Shown: positions 17,703-26,669 of the stretch, piece by piece
Position numbering within the stretch: the first letter of the stretch is position 1
Layout of the letters: each line of letters opens with the position of its first letter
Assembly: GCA_016281495.1 (NCBI GenBank)
Contig: JAEEIU010000018.1
Location: 1 to 64,000, forward strand
DNA length: 64,000 nt
From: Treponema sp.
Lineage (GTDB): Bacteria > Spirochaetota > Spirochaetia > Treponematales > Treponemataceae
Direction of reading: 5' to 3'
The notes under the pieces: model-generated
Told to the model about the DNA's origin: nothing
Databases searched by the model: none
Seen by the model: the letters and a program-made list of their open reading frames with translations, nothing else
Made by a program: the position numbers and the translations under genes

Positions 17703-20549
17703 ATGAAAGACAATAAAAAGCGACTGGGAAATTTCTTTTACCTGCTTCTTCCGATTCTGGTTGTAGCGGCAAGTTCCCTGTTTGTGTTTACCAAGACAGA
17801 CAGCAAAATCAATGACATTTTTATGCGTGCCCTTCCGTCTTTGACCGAAAGCGAAAAGGTGCTTCTTGTCAACATAGATGACATTTTGATTGACGAAACC
17901 GGTGTGTGGCCTTTGACCCGTAACATCTACGGAGACATGATAATCAAGATGAAGGAGCTTGGTGCGGAAGCATTCATTTCCGACTTGAGCTTTGTAGACA
18001 ACAGTCCTATGCAGGTCAATCAGGAATACCTGAACGATGACCTTCCCCGCTATGTGGACGATGACTTTAACGAAATAAACGGTAACGTGGACTATGCCGT
18101 AAGTTCTCTTGTGGACGGTTCCGTGGAGATGGCCGATGCAGGAGACCTTCTTGATCAGGTTATCGAAAGCAACGATTCAATCAAGGACCGCCTTAAGATT
18201 TCAATTCTTTCGGCAACAAAAAACTACGACATAGACCTTGCCAATGCGCTCAAATTCTTCGGCAATTCATACCTCACCCTCTGGATGCAGGTAGGTTACG
18301 ACATGAGCGATGTTGACATGGTGTATCTGAACGACCAGCTTGCCCTGAACAATGTGGTTTCCGACGATGACACGCTTACCCCGGAATACTATTCAATTCA
18401 GCCTGCAATAGATTTGCTCGTAAAGAATTCCGCTTCAACCGGTTTTGTAAACGCAGACCCTGACTCTGACGGATATTTGCGCCGCCTGAACCTTGTTGCA
18501 AAATTCAGGGGACGCTATTACGGACAGCTGGTATTCGTACCGATCCTTCACCACTATGGAGATCCGCAGGTTATCGTAAGCAATTCTTCAATTACCCTAA
18601 AGGATGCAAAGATTTCTGACACGGAGACCCGCGACATCGTGATTCCCCGCAGTGAGGATGGTACCGTACTCGTAAAATTCCCCAAGAAAAAATACATAGA
18701 CTACAATCAGGTTTCCGGATGGAACATTTACAGGCTCCAGCTTTTGGAAAAGACCCTTGTGCGTAATCTGCGTAACATGGACAGGGACGGATATTTTACT
18801 GTGTGGGATGGAGAAGAAACCCCAACGGATGCCTACAGCAATGTTGAATACATTCGTGAGGAGCTCTATTCCGGTGAGTCAGAGGATTTTACACATGAAA
18901 TGTACAACGATTACATGGAACAGTTCCTTGTGGTCGCAGACGAATATTTGAACGGCCCCTACGAGCAGCTTCTTTTGGATATGCCGGAGGTTGACTCAGA
19001 ATGGGCGGATAACATCAGGAGCTATTTCAACAGTTCACGGAATCTTCTTGCAGACCTTAAGGTTTCCCGCAAGGACATGACGGAAGTCTTGAAGGATGCC
19101 CTCTGTATCGTGGGTACAACAGCCTCAAGTACAACGGATTACGGACTCATCACATATCAGGAGCAGTATCCAAACGTCGGTGTTCACGCATCAATGGCAA
19201 ACCAGCTTTTGAACAGGGAATTTGTTGATGATGCACCGTGGTGGGTGTCACTCGTAATTGCCCTGATTGTCTGCTACTTCTATGTCTTCATCTGCTTTAA
19301 GATTAAGACACCGGGACGCAAGCTTCTTCTTGGTCTGGCAGTTTTGATTCTTGCCGTGGGTGGACTCCTTCTGGCATTCATCATGACAAAGAAATATCTT
19401 GGCGTAATTGTTCCAATGGTTTCCATGGGAATCACCTTTGTTGCAATGACCGCAATCAGTTTGATCAGCACAAACAAGGAAAAGAAATTCATTCAGGATA
19501 AATTCGGCGCCTATGTTGCCCCGGAGATTGTTGATGAGCTTGTAAAACATCCGGAGACCGCAACGGTTGGTGGAGACAGCAAGCACATTACGGCCCTGTT
19601 CAGTGACGTAAAGACATTCTCTGGATTTACCGAGACCGTCAACAATGTGGCCACAAAAGCCGTCATGGAGCACAATCAGGATATCCGCGACGGAAAATTC
19701 CCCATGGAAGACGTGCTTACTGACGATGAGGTTGCAATGCGTGGTGCTGCCAAGGGAGCTGAAAAACTTGTTGCCTATCTAAACGATTACCTGGGTGCCC
19801 TGAGCGATGCCATCATGAAGGAGCATGGAACTATAGATAAATACGTCGGTGATGAGATTGTGTCCTTCTTTGGAGCCCCTATTGATGACCCGAATCATGC
19901 ATGGAACGCCTGTGTTGCGGGTATACGCATGCTGCAGGCCGAAGCCCAGTACAACAAGGAACATGAGTCAGAGCTTCCGATCAACGTAAAGACCGGAAAG
20001 CCATTCTTCCTGAACTCCCGCGTTGGAATCAATACCGGAGACATGGTTGTCGGTAACATGGGTACTTCACGAAAGCTCAACTATACCGTCATGGGAAACA
20101 ACGTAAACCTTGCATCCCGCCTGGAAGGAACCAACAAGGCATATCAGTCATGGATCATGTGTTCGGAAAGCACATGGAAGGAAGCCACTGCCACAAAGCA
20201 TGACGACGAGCTTATCGGACGCCGCTTTGACTGCGTACAGGTTGTCAACGTGGTTCAGCCGGTTCCCATCTACAATATCCTTGGCTTAAAGAGCGAGCTG
20301 CCATCCGAGCAGGTAGAGGCCGCCGAAATCTTCAACAAGGGTATAGAATGGTACCTTAAGGGAAATGAAACCCCGGACATGCCCAAGGATCCAGAAGATT
20401 TGAAGAAGGCATATCAGTTCTTCAAGCAGGCACTGGAATGTTACCCCAACGACCGCTCATCCGAGGTATTCATGCAGAGGTGCATGTTCTTCGTCCAAAA
20501 CGGCCTCCCCCCACGCTGGGACGGTGTCTATACCATGACATCAAAGTAA
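17703..20549 (+). CDS. CHASE2 sensor adenylate cyclase (class III)
   Basis: An N-terminal membrane helix (about 10-30) leads to a large periplasmic CHASE2 domain (about 40-500), three further membrane helices (about 510-590) and a cytoplasmic class III cyclase domain (about 625-860), with a short TPR-like tail. Metal-binding aspartates are Asp635 (ALFSDVKTF) and Asp717 (KYVGDE). The base-selecting residues are Lys713 and Thr795 (NYTVMG), the pair seen in class IIIb adenylate cyclases, so cAMP is the expected product. About 45 extra residues (NNVATKAVMEHNQD... to ...AKGAEK) lie between the first metal Asp and the helix before DKYVGDE; most cyclases lack them. AGGTTAGGAG precedes the start. Confidence 0.85.
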   Translation: MKDNKKRLGNFFYLLLPILVVAASSLFVFTKTDSKINDIFMRALPSLTESEKVLLVNIDDILIDETGVWPLTRNIYGDMIIKMKELGAEAFISDLSFVDNSPMQVNQEYLNDDLPRYVDDDFNEINGNVDYAVSSLVDGSVEMADAGDLLDQVIESNDSIKDRLKISILSATKNYDIDLANALKFFGNSYLTLWMQVGYDMSDVDMVYLNDQLALNNVVSDDDTLTPEYYSIQPAIDLLVKNSASTGFVNADPDSDGYLRRLNLVAKFRGRYYGQLVFVPILHHYGDPQVIVSNSSITLKDAKISDTETRDIVIPRSEDGTVLVKFPKKKYIDYNQVSGWNIYRLQLLEKTLVRNLRNMDRDGYFTVWDGEETPTDAYSNVEYIREELYSGESEDFTHEMYNDYMEQFLVVADEYLNGPYEQLLLDMPEVDSEWADNIRSYFNSSRNLLADLKVSRKDMTEVLKDALCIVGTTASSTTDYGLITYQEQYPNVGVHASMANQLLNREFVDDAPWWVSLVIALIVCYFYVFICFKIKTPGRKLLLGLAVLILAVGGLLLAFIMTKKYLGVIVPMVSMGITFVAMTAISLISTNKEKKFIQDKFGAYVAPEIVDELVKHPETATVGGDSKHITALFSDVKTFSGFTETVNNVATKAVMEHNQDIRDGKFPMEDVLTDDEVAMRGAAKGAEKLVAYLNDYLGALSDAIMKEHGTIDKYVGDEIVSFFGAPIDDPNHAWNACVAGIRMLQAEAQYNKEHESELPINVKTGKPFFLNSRVGINTGDMVVGNMGTSRKLNYTVMGNNVNLASRLEGTNKAYQSWIMCSESTWKEATATKHDDELIGRRFDCVQVVNVVQPVPIYNILGLKSELPSEQVEAAEIFNKGIEWYLKGNETPDMPKDPEDLKKAYQFFKQALECYPNDRSSEVFMQRCMFFVQNGLPPRWDGVYTMTSK

Positions 20550-20560
20550 TTTGAGTAGTT

Positions 20561-20588
20561 ACACGGGCTCTTTCGAGGGCCCGTGTGA
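20561..20588. terminator. Bidirectional hairpin between convergent genes
   Basis: ACACGGGCTC...GAGGGCCCGTGT forms a strong stem in the short gap between the cyclase gene and the opposing Rpn gene. There is no long T run. Read on the minus strand it begins TGTCACACGG, the same tip as the structured repeats at 21486, 50089 and 59552. Confidence 0.55.
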
Positions 20589-20593
20589 CAAAC

Positions 20594-21406
20594 TTATTCC
20601 GAATTAGTTTGTGCCAGTTTCTTTACTTTTTCAAGAGGCAGATCGACAGCTTGTGCTATCTGTTCGTGGGTACCGAGGTTCATTGCCAGGAGGTTTTTGG
20701 CATTTTCAATCTTGGTTTTTTCAGCTCCCTTTTCCATTCCTTCCCTAATTCCCTCACGGCGTACGTCATGGTCATGCAGACCCCAGGAAAGGTAGGTCTG
20801 CCTGAGTTCTTCAATTTTCTTCTTTCTTTCCACCATAGCATCCAGCCTCCTTGTAAAGTTTGATTCCGCCTTATCCGTTTGAATGAACTTGAGGAATGCC
20901 CTTAACCCCTCGTTCTCCACCTTTTCATATGCAGTACAGTTAAACACTTTGAGTGTAGCTGCATCATTAAGGTTCACACCGGAATCCTCCTGGCATATCC
21001 TCCTTACATTATAGCATGGAATTTGTTTTTTGAAAGGGTCAAAACGACACAAAAATATGACAATACTTTCCTTCAGGTCCTCGTAGTTCTGGCCCTTTAA
21101 AAGTGAATCCATGTCCATCATGCTCTGGTAATAGCGGGACCTTTTTCCGATGTCATGTTCATCCCTGTTCTGGATTTCCACATCGTAGATCCTATTCCCA
21201 TCCTCCACGTAGACGTCGAGCCTTATTCCATGCGATGTATACAGCGGATCAAATCTCTTCTGGGGCTCAGGATACTTTATCCATTTGATTTTTACTCCCA
21301 GAAGGCATTCCAGGACCTCCCTGCAAATCTCTTTGTCCTGCATCACAATACCAAACATGAAGTCATCATGATAGGTAAGTGCTTCAAATGGTTTTAATGT
21401 TTTCAT
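20594..21406 (-). CDS. Rpn-family recombination-promoting nuclease/putative transposase, full length
   Basis: At 270 residues it has the layout expected for the family. The N-terminus (FEALTYHDDFMFGIVMQD) is followed by the PD-(D/E)XK core RLDVYVED...YDVEIQ, and then by the coiled C-terminal tail with IENAKNLLAMN...EQIAQ...KVKKLAQ. Catalytic Asp (LDVYV) and Glu-x-Gln (VEIQ) are present, so it may be active. Escherichia coli Rpn proteins are DNA endonucleases that raise RecA-independent recombination. This is the only intact copy of the four in the window. It faces the cyclase gene and is flanked by TGTCAC-tipped repeats. Confidence 0.88.
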   Translation of the reverse strand: MKTLKPFEALTYHDDFMFGIVMQDKEICREVLECLLGVKIKWIKYPEPQKRFDPLYTSHGIRLDVYVEDGNRIYDVEIQNRDEHDIGKRSRYYQSMMDMDSLLKGQNYEDLKESIVIFLCRFDPFKKQIPCYNVRRICQEDSGVNLNDAATLKVFNCTAYEKVENEGLRAFLKFIQTDKAESNFTRRLDAMVERKKKIEELRQTYLSWGLHDHDVRREGIREGMEKGAEKTKIENAKNLLAMNLGTHEQIAQAVDLPLEKVKKLAQTNSE

Positions 21407-21485
21407 TTGGAATCCTCCGTACTATCTAATTAGCACACAAACTGTGGTTTTTAACAATTTTGGGGAGAATTTTTTGATTTTTTTT

Positions 21486-21627
21486 TGTCACGCGGATTCG
21501 AGATTCCTACGGAATCTCCCTTTTGGGGTGGAGAATTAGAGTGATTCTCTTGAGAATTCTGCAGCCAAAGAGCCAACTAACAAACTTCTTTAAAGATTTT
21601 GCGTAGCAAAACCGAATCCGTGTGACA
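21486..21627. repeat. MITE-like 142-bp element with terminal inverted repeats and internal hairpin
   Basis: The left end TGTCACGCGGATTCG (21486-21500) is the imperfect inverse of the right end CCGAATCCGTGTGACA (21612-21627). Next to the left end is a hairpin GAGATTCC-TAC-GGAATCTC. No protein is encoded. The left end with its hairpin recurs at 50089 and, with another stem sequence, at 59552 on the minus strand. It fills most of the 334-bp gap between the Rpn gene and clpP; the remainder is A/T-rich and must hold the clpP promoter, although I see no clear -35/-10 pair. Confidence 0.65.
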
Positions 21628-21740
21628 ATCATTTCGCTTTGCTCTTCTTTACTAATTTGAAAAATTTTAGTATATTATAGGATAACTATTATTTTTTTCG
21701 GGAATGAGGCTTCTTTTTTGTCTCCTTCCCTGGAGATTTC

Positions 21741-22352
21741 ATGAAATATTCGATTTCTAACATTCGCTGTGACGAAGAAGACGAAGAAAAGGGTAAAAAA
21801 GAACAGGCACCTGATCCGCTGATGGAAAAATTCATAAAGACAAGACAGATATTGCTCAGTGGTGAAATTAACGAGGAAAATGCCGAAAAAACCGTACGTC
21901 AGCTTTTGATTCTTGAGGCCGAAAGCGATGAGCCGATTTATATCTACATTGACAGCCCTGGTGGTGATGTTGATGCAGGTTTTGCCATTTTTGACACAAT
22001 CCGCTTTGTGAATGCACCGGTCTATACCATTGGATGGGGACTTGTTGCCAGTGCGGCGGCCTTGATTCTGCTTGCTTCACCTAAAGAAAGGCGCTTAAGT
22101 TTACCACACAGCCACTATCTTATTCATCAACCGTCATCCGGAATGAAGGGTGTGGCAACCGATATCGAGATTCATGCTGCCGAAATTGCCAAGACAAAGG
22201 CTAAGCTCAACGAGATTATCTCTGAGGAAACCGGAACAGATTTGGAAAAGGTTTCTGCGGATACAGATCGTGACTACTGGCTCAATGCAGAGGAGGCTGT
22301 GAACTACGGTCTTGTCAGCAAGGTCATTGCTAAACGGTCTGAGCTTAAATAG
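21741..22352 (+). CDS. clpP: ClpP-family ATP-dependent protease subunit
   Basis: The protein has 203 residues, near the usual ClpP length. The serine-protease triad is visible as Ser104 (GLVASAA), His129 (YLIHQP) and Asp174 (SADTDRDYW); the Ser-His spacing of 25 matches Escherichia coli ClpP. IDSPGGDV supplies the oxyanion-region loop. The N-terminus (RQILLSGEI) differs from housekeeping ClpP (RIIFLG), so this is probably the second, divergent ClpP that spirochaetes often carry, working with a ClpX or ClpA unfoldase encoded elsewhere. CTGGAG precedes the ATG. Confidence 0.88.
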   Translation: MKYSISNIRCDEEDEEKGKKEQAPDPLMEKFIKTRQILLSGEINEENAEKTVRQLLILEAESDEPIYIYIDSPGGDVDAGFAIFDTIRFVNAPVYTIGWGLVASAAALILLASPKERRLSLPHSHYLIHQPSSGMKGVATDIEIHAAEIAKTKAKLNEIISEETGTDLEKVSADTDRDYWLNAEEAVNYGLVSKVIAKRSELK

Positions 22353-22367
22353 GCTTTTTGATTCTTT

Positions 22368-23315
22368 ATGACTTTTGACCTTTCAGACGAATTATTAGGC
22401 GACATCATTTTCTCTATGGAAGATCAGGGCGGAAGCTGGTATGTTGATTCAGCCGATGGCCAGATTGCTTCCGAGGACATGATGCGTGAGGTAGTTCTGG
22501 AGGAAGGCAATGAAAGGAAAGAGGATTTTTACCCGCTGCCGTTGTGGACTAGTGACGACGGTTACGGGTTGATGGAGGAGTTTACCAAAGATTTGCATGC
22601 GCCGGATGCCCGCAAAGATTTAAGGCAGGCAATCTCAGGCGGAAGGGGGGTATTCAGGAATTTTAAAAACGTATTAAAAACGTATCCGGAAGTCGAACGG
22701 AAATGGCATTTGTTCAAAGATGAAAAAATGAAGGAAAAAGTTCGAATATGGTACAATGACCTGCGTGAGTCATGGAACCTAGAGCGTCTTGAGGAAGCTG
22801 AATTCAGTGAGCCAGATACGGACGAGATAGTTCAAAATGACTTTGTGTTTAGTGAATATGATTCTTCCAGGGACAGGAATGATATTGAGCGCGGGTTTAA
22901 TCAAATGACAGAAGAATTTGTCAAGGAGTTGGCAGTTCAGTATGATGATGATCTGGGCAATGCATTGTCTTCTTTATTCAAGCGTAATGTCCGTGCGTCA
23001 GAAAACTGTGAGAAATCAGGATTTGTGTGCAGAACGCTTTCCGATGATTTTGCAGGCTGTCTGCTTACCGACTTTTGTCCGTCCCAGACAAAGAAAACCG
23101 CAGAGATTTTGTATTTCTTTGTCAACCGCGATTCCCGAGGGCTGGGTATAGGTAAAAGTTTGCTTTTAAAAAGCATGGCCTTTCTTAAAGAGCAGGGAGT
23201 CAGCCGGATTGTGATTGCAACCACTTCTGTGTCCGAGACGATGAAGCCTTTGCTGGATGAAAATGGTTTCGAAAAAATTGGTCCGGGCTATGTTGCAGAT
23301 TTATCTTCATTTTAA
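22368..23315 (+). CDS. UPF0158-GNAT acetyltransferase fusion
   Basis: Two parts are visible. Residues about 1-140 match the UPF0158 layout: DFYPLPLWTSDDGYGLMEEF, then AISGGRGVFRNFKNVL and ERKWHLFKDE. Residues about 220-315 look like a GNAT acetyltransferase, with the acetyl-CoA loop NRDSRGLGIGKSLL followed by a LLDENGFEKIG motif B-like end. UPF0158 proteins usually stand alone and have no known function, so the fusion suggests a link to acyl transfer. The gene follows clpP by 15 bp without a clear ribosome site and may be translationally coupled. Confidence 0.75.
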   Translation: MTFDLSDELLGDIIFSMEDQGGSWYVDSADGQIASEDMMREVVLEEGNERKEDFYPLPLWTSDDGYGLMEEFTKDLHAPDARKDLRQAISGGRGVFRNFKNVLKTYPEVERKWHLFKDEKMKEKVRIWYNDLRESWNLERLEEAEFSEPDTDEIVQNDFVFSEYDSSRDRNDIERGFNQMTEEFVKELAVQYDDDLGNALSSLFKRNVRASENCEKSGFVCRTLSDDFAGCLLTDFCPSQTKKTAEILYFFVNRDSRGLGIGKSLLLKSMAFLKEQGVSRIVIATTSVSETMKPLLDENGFEKIGPGYVADLSSF

Positions 23316-23326
23316 GGAGTTATGAA

Positions 23327-24175
23327 ATGGCTTACAATAATCATGCCGTAAACGAAAATCAGATTGCATCTTTTTTGGTGGATGCAGTGAAAAATGTAGA
23401 GGGCTCTTCTGTTGCAGAAATTGAGTCACTCAACGAAATTGCAAAAATGTTCAAGAAAAATGTTCCATTCTCAAAAAGAAAGTATGTAGGCGCTTATTTA
23501 CTTAAGCTGGCAACAGGTGGACGTCGCTTTAGCCGTGACCGCAATGACAGGAACGATCGTTTTAACCGTGACAGGAATGAGCGTCCAGAGCGCAGAGAGA
23601 GAAGTGAAAGAATTGAACGTGATGATCACCCGCATACACCACGTGTTCAGATAGATCCTTCAATGGCAACTACAATTTTCGTAGGCATTGGAAGAAACCG
23701 CCGTGTATTCCCTCGTGACCTTCTTGGCCTTTTGGTTAGTGTTGCAGGCCTTGACCGCGAGCGTGTTGGAGAAATCCGTGTATTTACAAGCTACTCATTT
23801 GTTCAGCTTTATACCGAAGACTGCGAAAAGACAATTGCTGCCCTCAACGGATATGACTATCGCGGAAGAAAGCTTTCCGTAAGCTATTCAAGAAAATCAG
23901 ATGAAGCATCAGAAGAAAGCTCATCAGAATCAAAGTCTTATGAAAGTGAATCTTCAGGTTTGAACGAGGAAGCAATCCCTTCAAACGTAACAAATACAGC
24001 ACATGCCGATACATCTGCAAACAACGAGATGGACAGGCTTGCCGCAGAGCAGAGTGAATTTGCCGCACGCCAGACAGCTGTTTCATCAGGAACCGCTAAC
24101 GATGAGAACATCCAGCCGTTCTTTGAGACAACTGATGACGGACAGGTTAAGTCACGTTTTGGAAATTCAAACTAA
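23327..24175 (+). CDS. RNA-binding protein with DbpA-type C-terminal RRM, no helicase part
   Basis: An N-terminal helical part (about 1-65) leads to a basic Arg/Asp-rich linker (RDRNDRNDRFNRDRNERPER). A DbpA-like RNA-binding fold follows (about 110-190), with TIFVGIGRNRRVFPRDLLGLL, EIRVFTSYSFVQL and LNGYDYRGRKLSVSYSRK. The last 90 residues are Ser/Glu-rich and probably disordered. In DEAD-box helicases this RRM-like domain sits behind the motor; here the motor is absent. The protein may bind structured RNA such as rRNA or act as an RNA chaperone. It follows the UPF0158-GNAT gene by 11 bp, with a GGAG site before ATG. Confidence 0.75.
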   Translation: MAYNNHAVNENQIASFLVDAVKNVEGSSVAEIESLNEIAKMFKKNVPFSKRKYVGAYLLKLATGGRRFSRDRNDRNDRFNRDRNERPERRERSERIERDDHPHTPRVQIDPSMATTIFVGIGRNRRVFPRDLLGLLVSVAGLDRERVGEIRVFTSYSFVQLYTEDCEKTIAALNGYDYRGRKLSVSYSRKSDEASEESSSESKSYESESSGLNEEAIPSNVTNTAHADTSANNEMDRLAAEQSEFAARQTAVSSGTANDENIQPFFETTDDGQVKSRFGNSN

Positions 24176-24862
24176 GTGATTGATGTTGTTCGTACAGGAC
24201 CGTTACAGGTGAACTCTTGTGTGGTTCATCTTGACGGTTCTTTTGTATTCATAACAGATCCCGCCGCATGCCCGGAGTCCAGGGATGAGGATGCCCTGAC
24301 GGGTTTCCTTGAAGAAAGGAATCTGGAGCCTGTGGCGCTGTTTCTTACACACGGACATTTTGACCACGTTTCGGGGCTTAAACCAATAAGGAAACGTTGG
24401 CCGGATGTTCCCGTCTTCATTCATGAGGCAGATTCAAAAAGCATAGGACCTGACAGCGAGGTGGAACAGGGAAAAGCACTGCGCTATATTGGACTAAGCT
24501 CATTCATACCCGCATGCACAGACTTGCCGCCAGCCGATGATTTCCTCAAAGACAACCAGACATTGGGCACGTTAAAATTCAAGAGTCTTTCACCAAAAAC
24601 TTTGGCCGCATTGAACAAGTGGAAGGTCATATCAACTCCAGGACATACTCCCGGAAGCGTGTGCCTTTACAATGCCGACGAAAAGCTTTTGATATCAGGT
24701 GACACTGTATTCTACCAGTCATGGGGAAGGACAGATTTCCCTGGTGGAAGTGAAAGTCAGATTCAGGACAGCCTTTCAAAACTCTACAGGAAACTTCCGC
24801 CCGATACTCTTGTTTATCCCGGACATGAATACTACGGTTTTAAGATAAGCGAGAATTTTTAA
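24176..24862 (+). CDS. MBL-fold metallo-hydrolase (glyoxalase II-like)
   Basis: The GTG start directly touches the stop codon of the gene before it, so translation is probably coupled. Zinc ligands follow the glyoxalase II/MBL pattern: THGHFDHVSG (HxHxDH), STPGHTPGS, ISGDTVF and YPGHEYYG. At 228 residues it is the usual size for stand-alone MBL hydrolases that act on thioesters or related small molecules. The substrate cannot be told from sequence. It ends 14 bp from the convergent GntR gene. Confidence 0.85.
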   Translation: MIDVVRTGPLQVNSCVVHLDGSFVFITDPAACPESRDEDALTGFLEERNLEPVALFLTHGHFDHVSGLKPIRKRWPDVPVFIHEADSKSIGPDSEVEQGKALRYIGLSSFIPACTDLPPADDFLKDNQTLGTLKFKSLSPKTLAALNKWKVISTPGHTPGSVCLYNADEKLLISGDTVFYQSWGRTDFPGGSESQIQDSLSKLYRKLPPDTLVYPGHEYYGFKISENF

Positions 24863-24876
24863 TTGTTCAGTATTAC

Positions 24877-25554
24877 CTATTTCTTAAAATACTCAGGATA
24901 TTTCTGCTGAATCTCCGATGCATCAATGTGAACCCTGTTTATATGATGAAGGAATTCCTCCCTTGTTTTCTTTGCGTTCTTTTTCTTTATTGCATCAAGG
25001 ATTGCATGGTGTTCGCTTATGATTCTGGAGGCATTTGAGCTGTGGAGTCCCAGCGTGCGGAAACGGTTGTGGTGGATGTTCATAAGCTGGACCGTATAAT
25101 AGCACAGCATTCTGTCCGTAATCTGATACATGGACCTGTGGAATGCGTTGTCAAATTCCATGAACTTTTCGAAGTTTTCTTTTTTATAATAGAATTCCTG
25201 TAGGACTATGTTTTCTTCCAGTGCGTCGATGTCTTTTGCCGTTGCCTTTTCGCATGCCAGCTCTGTAACTGCTGATTCTATGTTTGCGCGGATAAAGCAT
25301 GCCTCATCAACAAGCTGCATGTCTATAAGGCTAACAAGGCTTCCCCTTTGAGGCAGGATTTCCACTATCTTTGTCTTGGCAAGTTCCTGCAAAGCCTCAT
25401 GTACTGGAGTTCTGGATATTGAAAGGTTGGTGGCTATTTCCTGCTCGCTGATCATGCTTCCGGGCTTAAGCTCAAGATTCTCTATGTTTTCCTTTATGAT
25501 CCTGAGCGCATAGTCATGATTTGATTCTTTTCCGTTTTTTTCTGCAATTTTCAT
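24877..25554 (-). CDS. GntR-family (FadR/FCD subgroup) regulator, probable uronate-locus repressor
   Basis: The N-terminal winged helix is clear (SEQEIATNLSISRTPVHEALQEL), and the all-helical FCD effector domain follows (about 80-215) with the expected Asp/His metal-site pattern (DNAFHRSMYQ...HHAIL). FCD regulators often bind sugar acids. The gene is divergent from a carbohydrate transporter. The palindrome ATACTAGTATAC lies in the shared gap and again over the promoters of uxuB and uxaC, so this protein is the best candidate for the regulator of the uronate regulon and of its own gene. The effector is not known. Confidence 0.85.
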   Translation of the reverse strand: MKIAEKNGKESNHDYALRIIKENIENLELKPGSMISEQEIATNLSISRTPVHEALQELAKTKIVEILPQRGSLVSLIDMQLVDEACFIRANIESAVTELACEKATAKDIDALEENIVLQEFYYKKENFEKFMEFDNAFHRSMYQITDRMLCYYTVQLMNIHHNRFRTLGLHSSNASRIISEHHAILDAIKKKNAKKTREEFLHHINRVHIDASEIQQKYPEYFKK

Positions 25555-25587
25555 ACAAGTAGAATAACCTTGATTTTTTTCGTTGTC

Positions 25588-25603
25588 AACTAGTGTACTA
25601 GTT
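25588..25603. promoter_or_regulatory. Probable GntR operator, gntR-proximal
   Basis: AACTAGTGTACTAGTT is a 16-bp palindrome sharing the CTAG half-site of the operators at 25706, 34597 and 41353. It lies 34 bp upstream of the regulator gene and suggests autoregulation. Confidence 0.55.
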
Positions 25604-25659
25604 TATATCCTGCTAGTTATAAAAAAAGTGAAAATTTTTGAAAATTCGCAATATTTTCC

Positions 25660-25688
25660 TTGACAAGAGAGTTTTTTGATGACACAAT
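25660..25688 (+). promoter_or_regulatory. Promoter of the transporter operon
   Basis: A perfect TTGACA is followed after 17 bp by CACAAT, a weak -10. The GntR palindrome at 25706 lies about 10-20 bases past the predicted start, where a bound protein would block transcription. Confidence 0.5.
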
Positions 25689-25705
25689 AATAATTGAATA
25701 TTAGG

Positions 25706-25717
25706 ATACTAGTATAC
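25706..25717. promoter_or_regulatory. Probable GntR operator, transporter-proximal
   Basis: ATACTAGTATAC shares its core with the perfect palindrome before uxaC and the sites before uxuB. It lies between the promoter and the first permease gene. Confidence 0.65.
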
Positions 25718-25759
25718 AAGTGTTCTACAATGTAAATAAAAAGCAGGAGACAGGCTTAT

Positions 25760-26659
25760 ATGAATAAGTACATGAAAAAGTATTGGCAGTATTATGTCAT
25801 GATGCTGGTTCCAATAGTCTATTACCTGGTAATCCGATACATACCGATGCTGGGAAACATCATTGCATTCAGGCGTTATCGTGCAGGTCACAGTATCTTT
25901 GGTGATGAATGGAGCGGCCTTAAATACTTCAAGCAGTTCATCGGAGACAAGACTTTCTGGAGGGCATTCAAGAATACTCTTGTCCTTAACATATCTTATC
26001 TTTTGTTCAGGTTCCCACTTACGCTTTTGTTCGCTTTGCTTCTTAATGAGATCAGGAGCCGCATGGCAAAAAAGATGGTTCAGACCATTTCATATCTGCC
26101 TCACTTTATCTCAATGATTATCGTAACGGGTATGATCCGTGAGCTTGTTTCCACTACAGGTCCAATTAATGCATTGCTCAAGTGGCTTGGACAGGAACCG
26201 ATTTCGTTTATCTCAAGTCCGCAGTGGTTTGTTCCCATATTTGTAATTTCCGGAATATGGCAGAGCCTTGGATGGGGTACTATCCTTTATCTGGCCGCCA
26301 TCTCCAGCATTGATCCTTCTTTGTATGAGGCAGCAGAGGTAGACGGTGCAAATCATTTCCAGCGTGTCCTTCATATAACGATTCCGAGCATCATGCCTAC
26401 CATCGCGACTTTGCTCATCCTTGACATCGGTAGCCTTATAGGTTCAGGTGCCGCTTTTGAAAAAGTATTCCTTTTGTACAATCCAATGACATACGAGACG
26501 TCGGACATCATCTCGACCTTTGTGTTCAGGCTTGGTCTTGGTTCCGGCAACTATAGCTATGCAACCGCAGTAAGCCTTTTTGAAGGTGTCCTGAATTTGA
26601 TTCTGCTTACAACTGCAAACAGGGTTTCCCGCAGGGTCACTGGAACTGGATTGTGGTGA
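25760..26659 (+). CDS. Carbohydrate ABC transporter permease (CUT1, LplB type)
   Basis: This 299-residue inner-membrane protein has six predicted membrane segments. The EAA motif typical of binding-protein-dependent permeases is visible (YEAAEVDGANHFQRVLHITIPSIMPT, about 195-220). The N-terminal GNIIAFRRY segment is usual for LplB-type sugar permeases. With the next gene it forms the membrane channel. CAGGAGACAGG precedes the ATG. Context points to uronides or oligogalacturonides as substrate, which is inference. Confidence 0.88.
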   Translation: MNKYMKKYWQYYVMMLVPIVYYLVIRYIPMLGNIIAFRRYRAGHSIFGDEWSGLKYFKQFIGDKTFWRAFKNTLVLNISYLLFRFPLTLLFALLLNEIRSRMAKKMVQTISYLPHFISMIIVTGMIRELVSTTGPINALLKWLGQEPISFISSPQWFVPIFVISGIWQSLGWGTILYLAAISSIDPSLYEAAEVDGANHFQRVLHITIPSIMPTIATLLILDIGSLIGSGAAFEKVFLLYNPMTYETSDIISTFVFRLGLGSGNYSYATAVSLFEGVLNLILLTTANRVSRRVTGTGLW

Positions 26660-26669
26660 TAAGGAGGTT

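Noticed and set aside
21407-21740. Riboswitch or small RNA before clpP
   Set aside because: The hairpins are explained by the repeat element with terminal inverted repeats; no known riboswitch core was seen.
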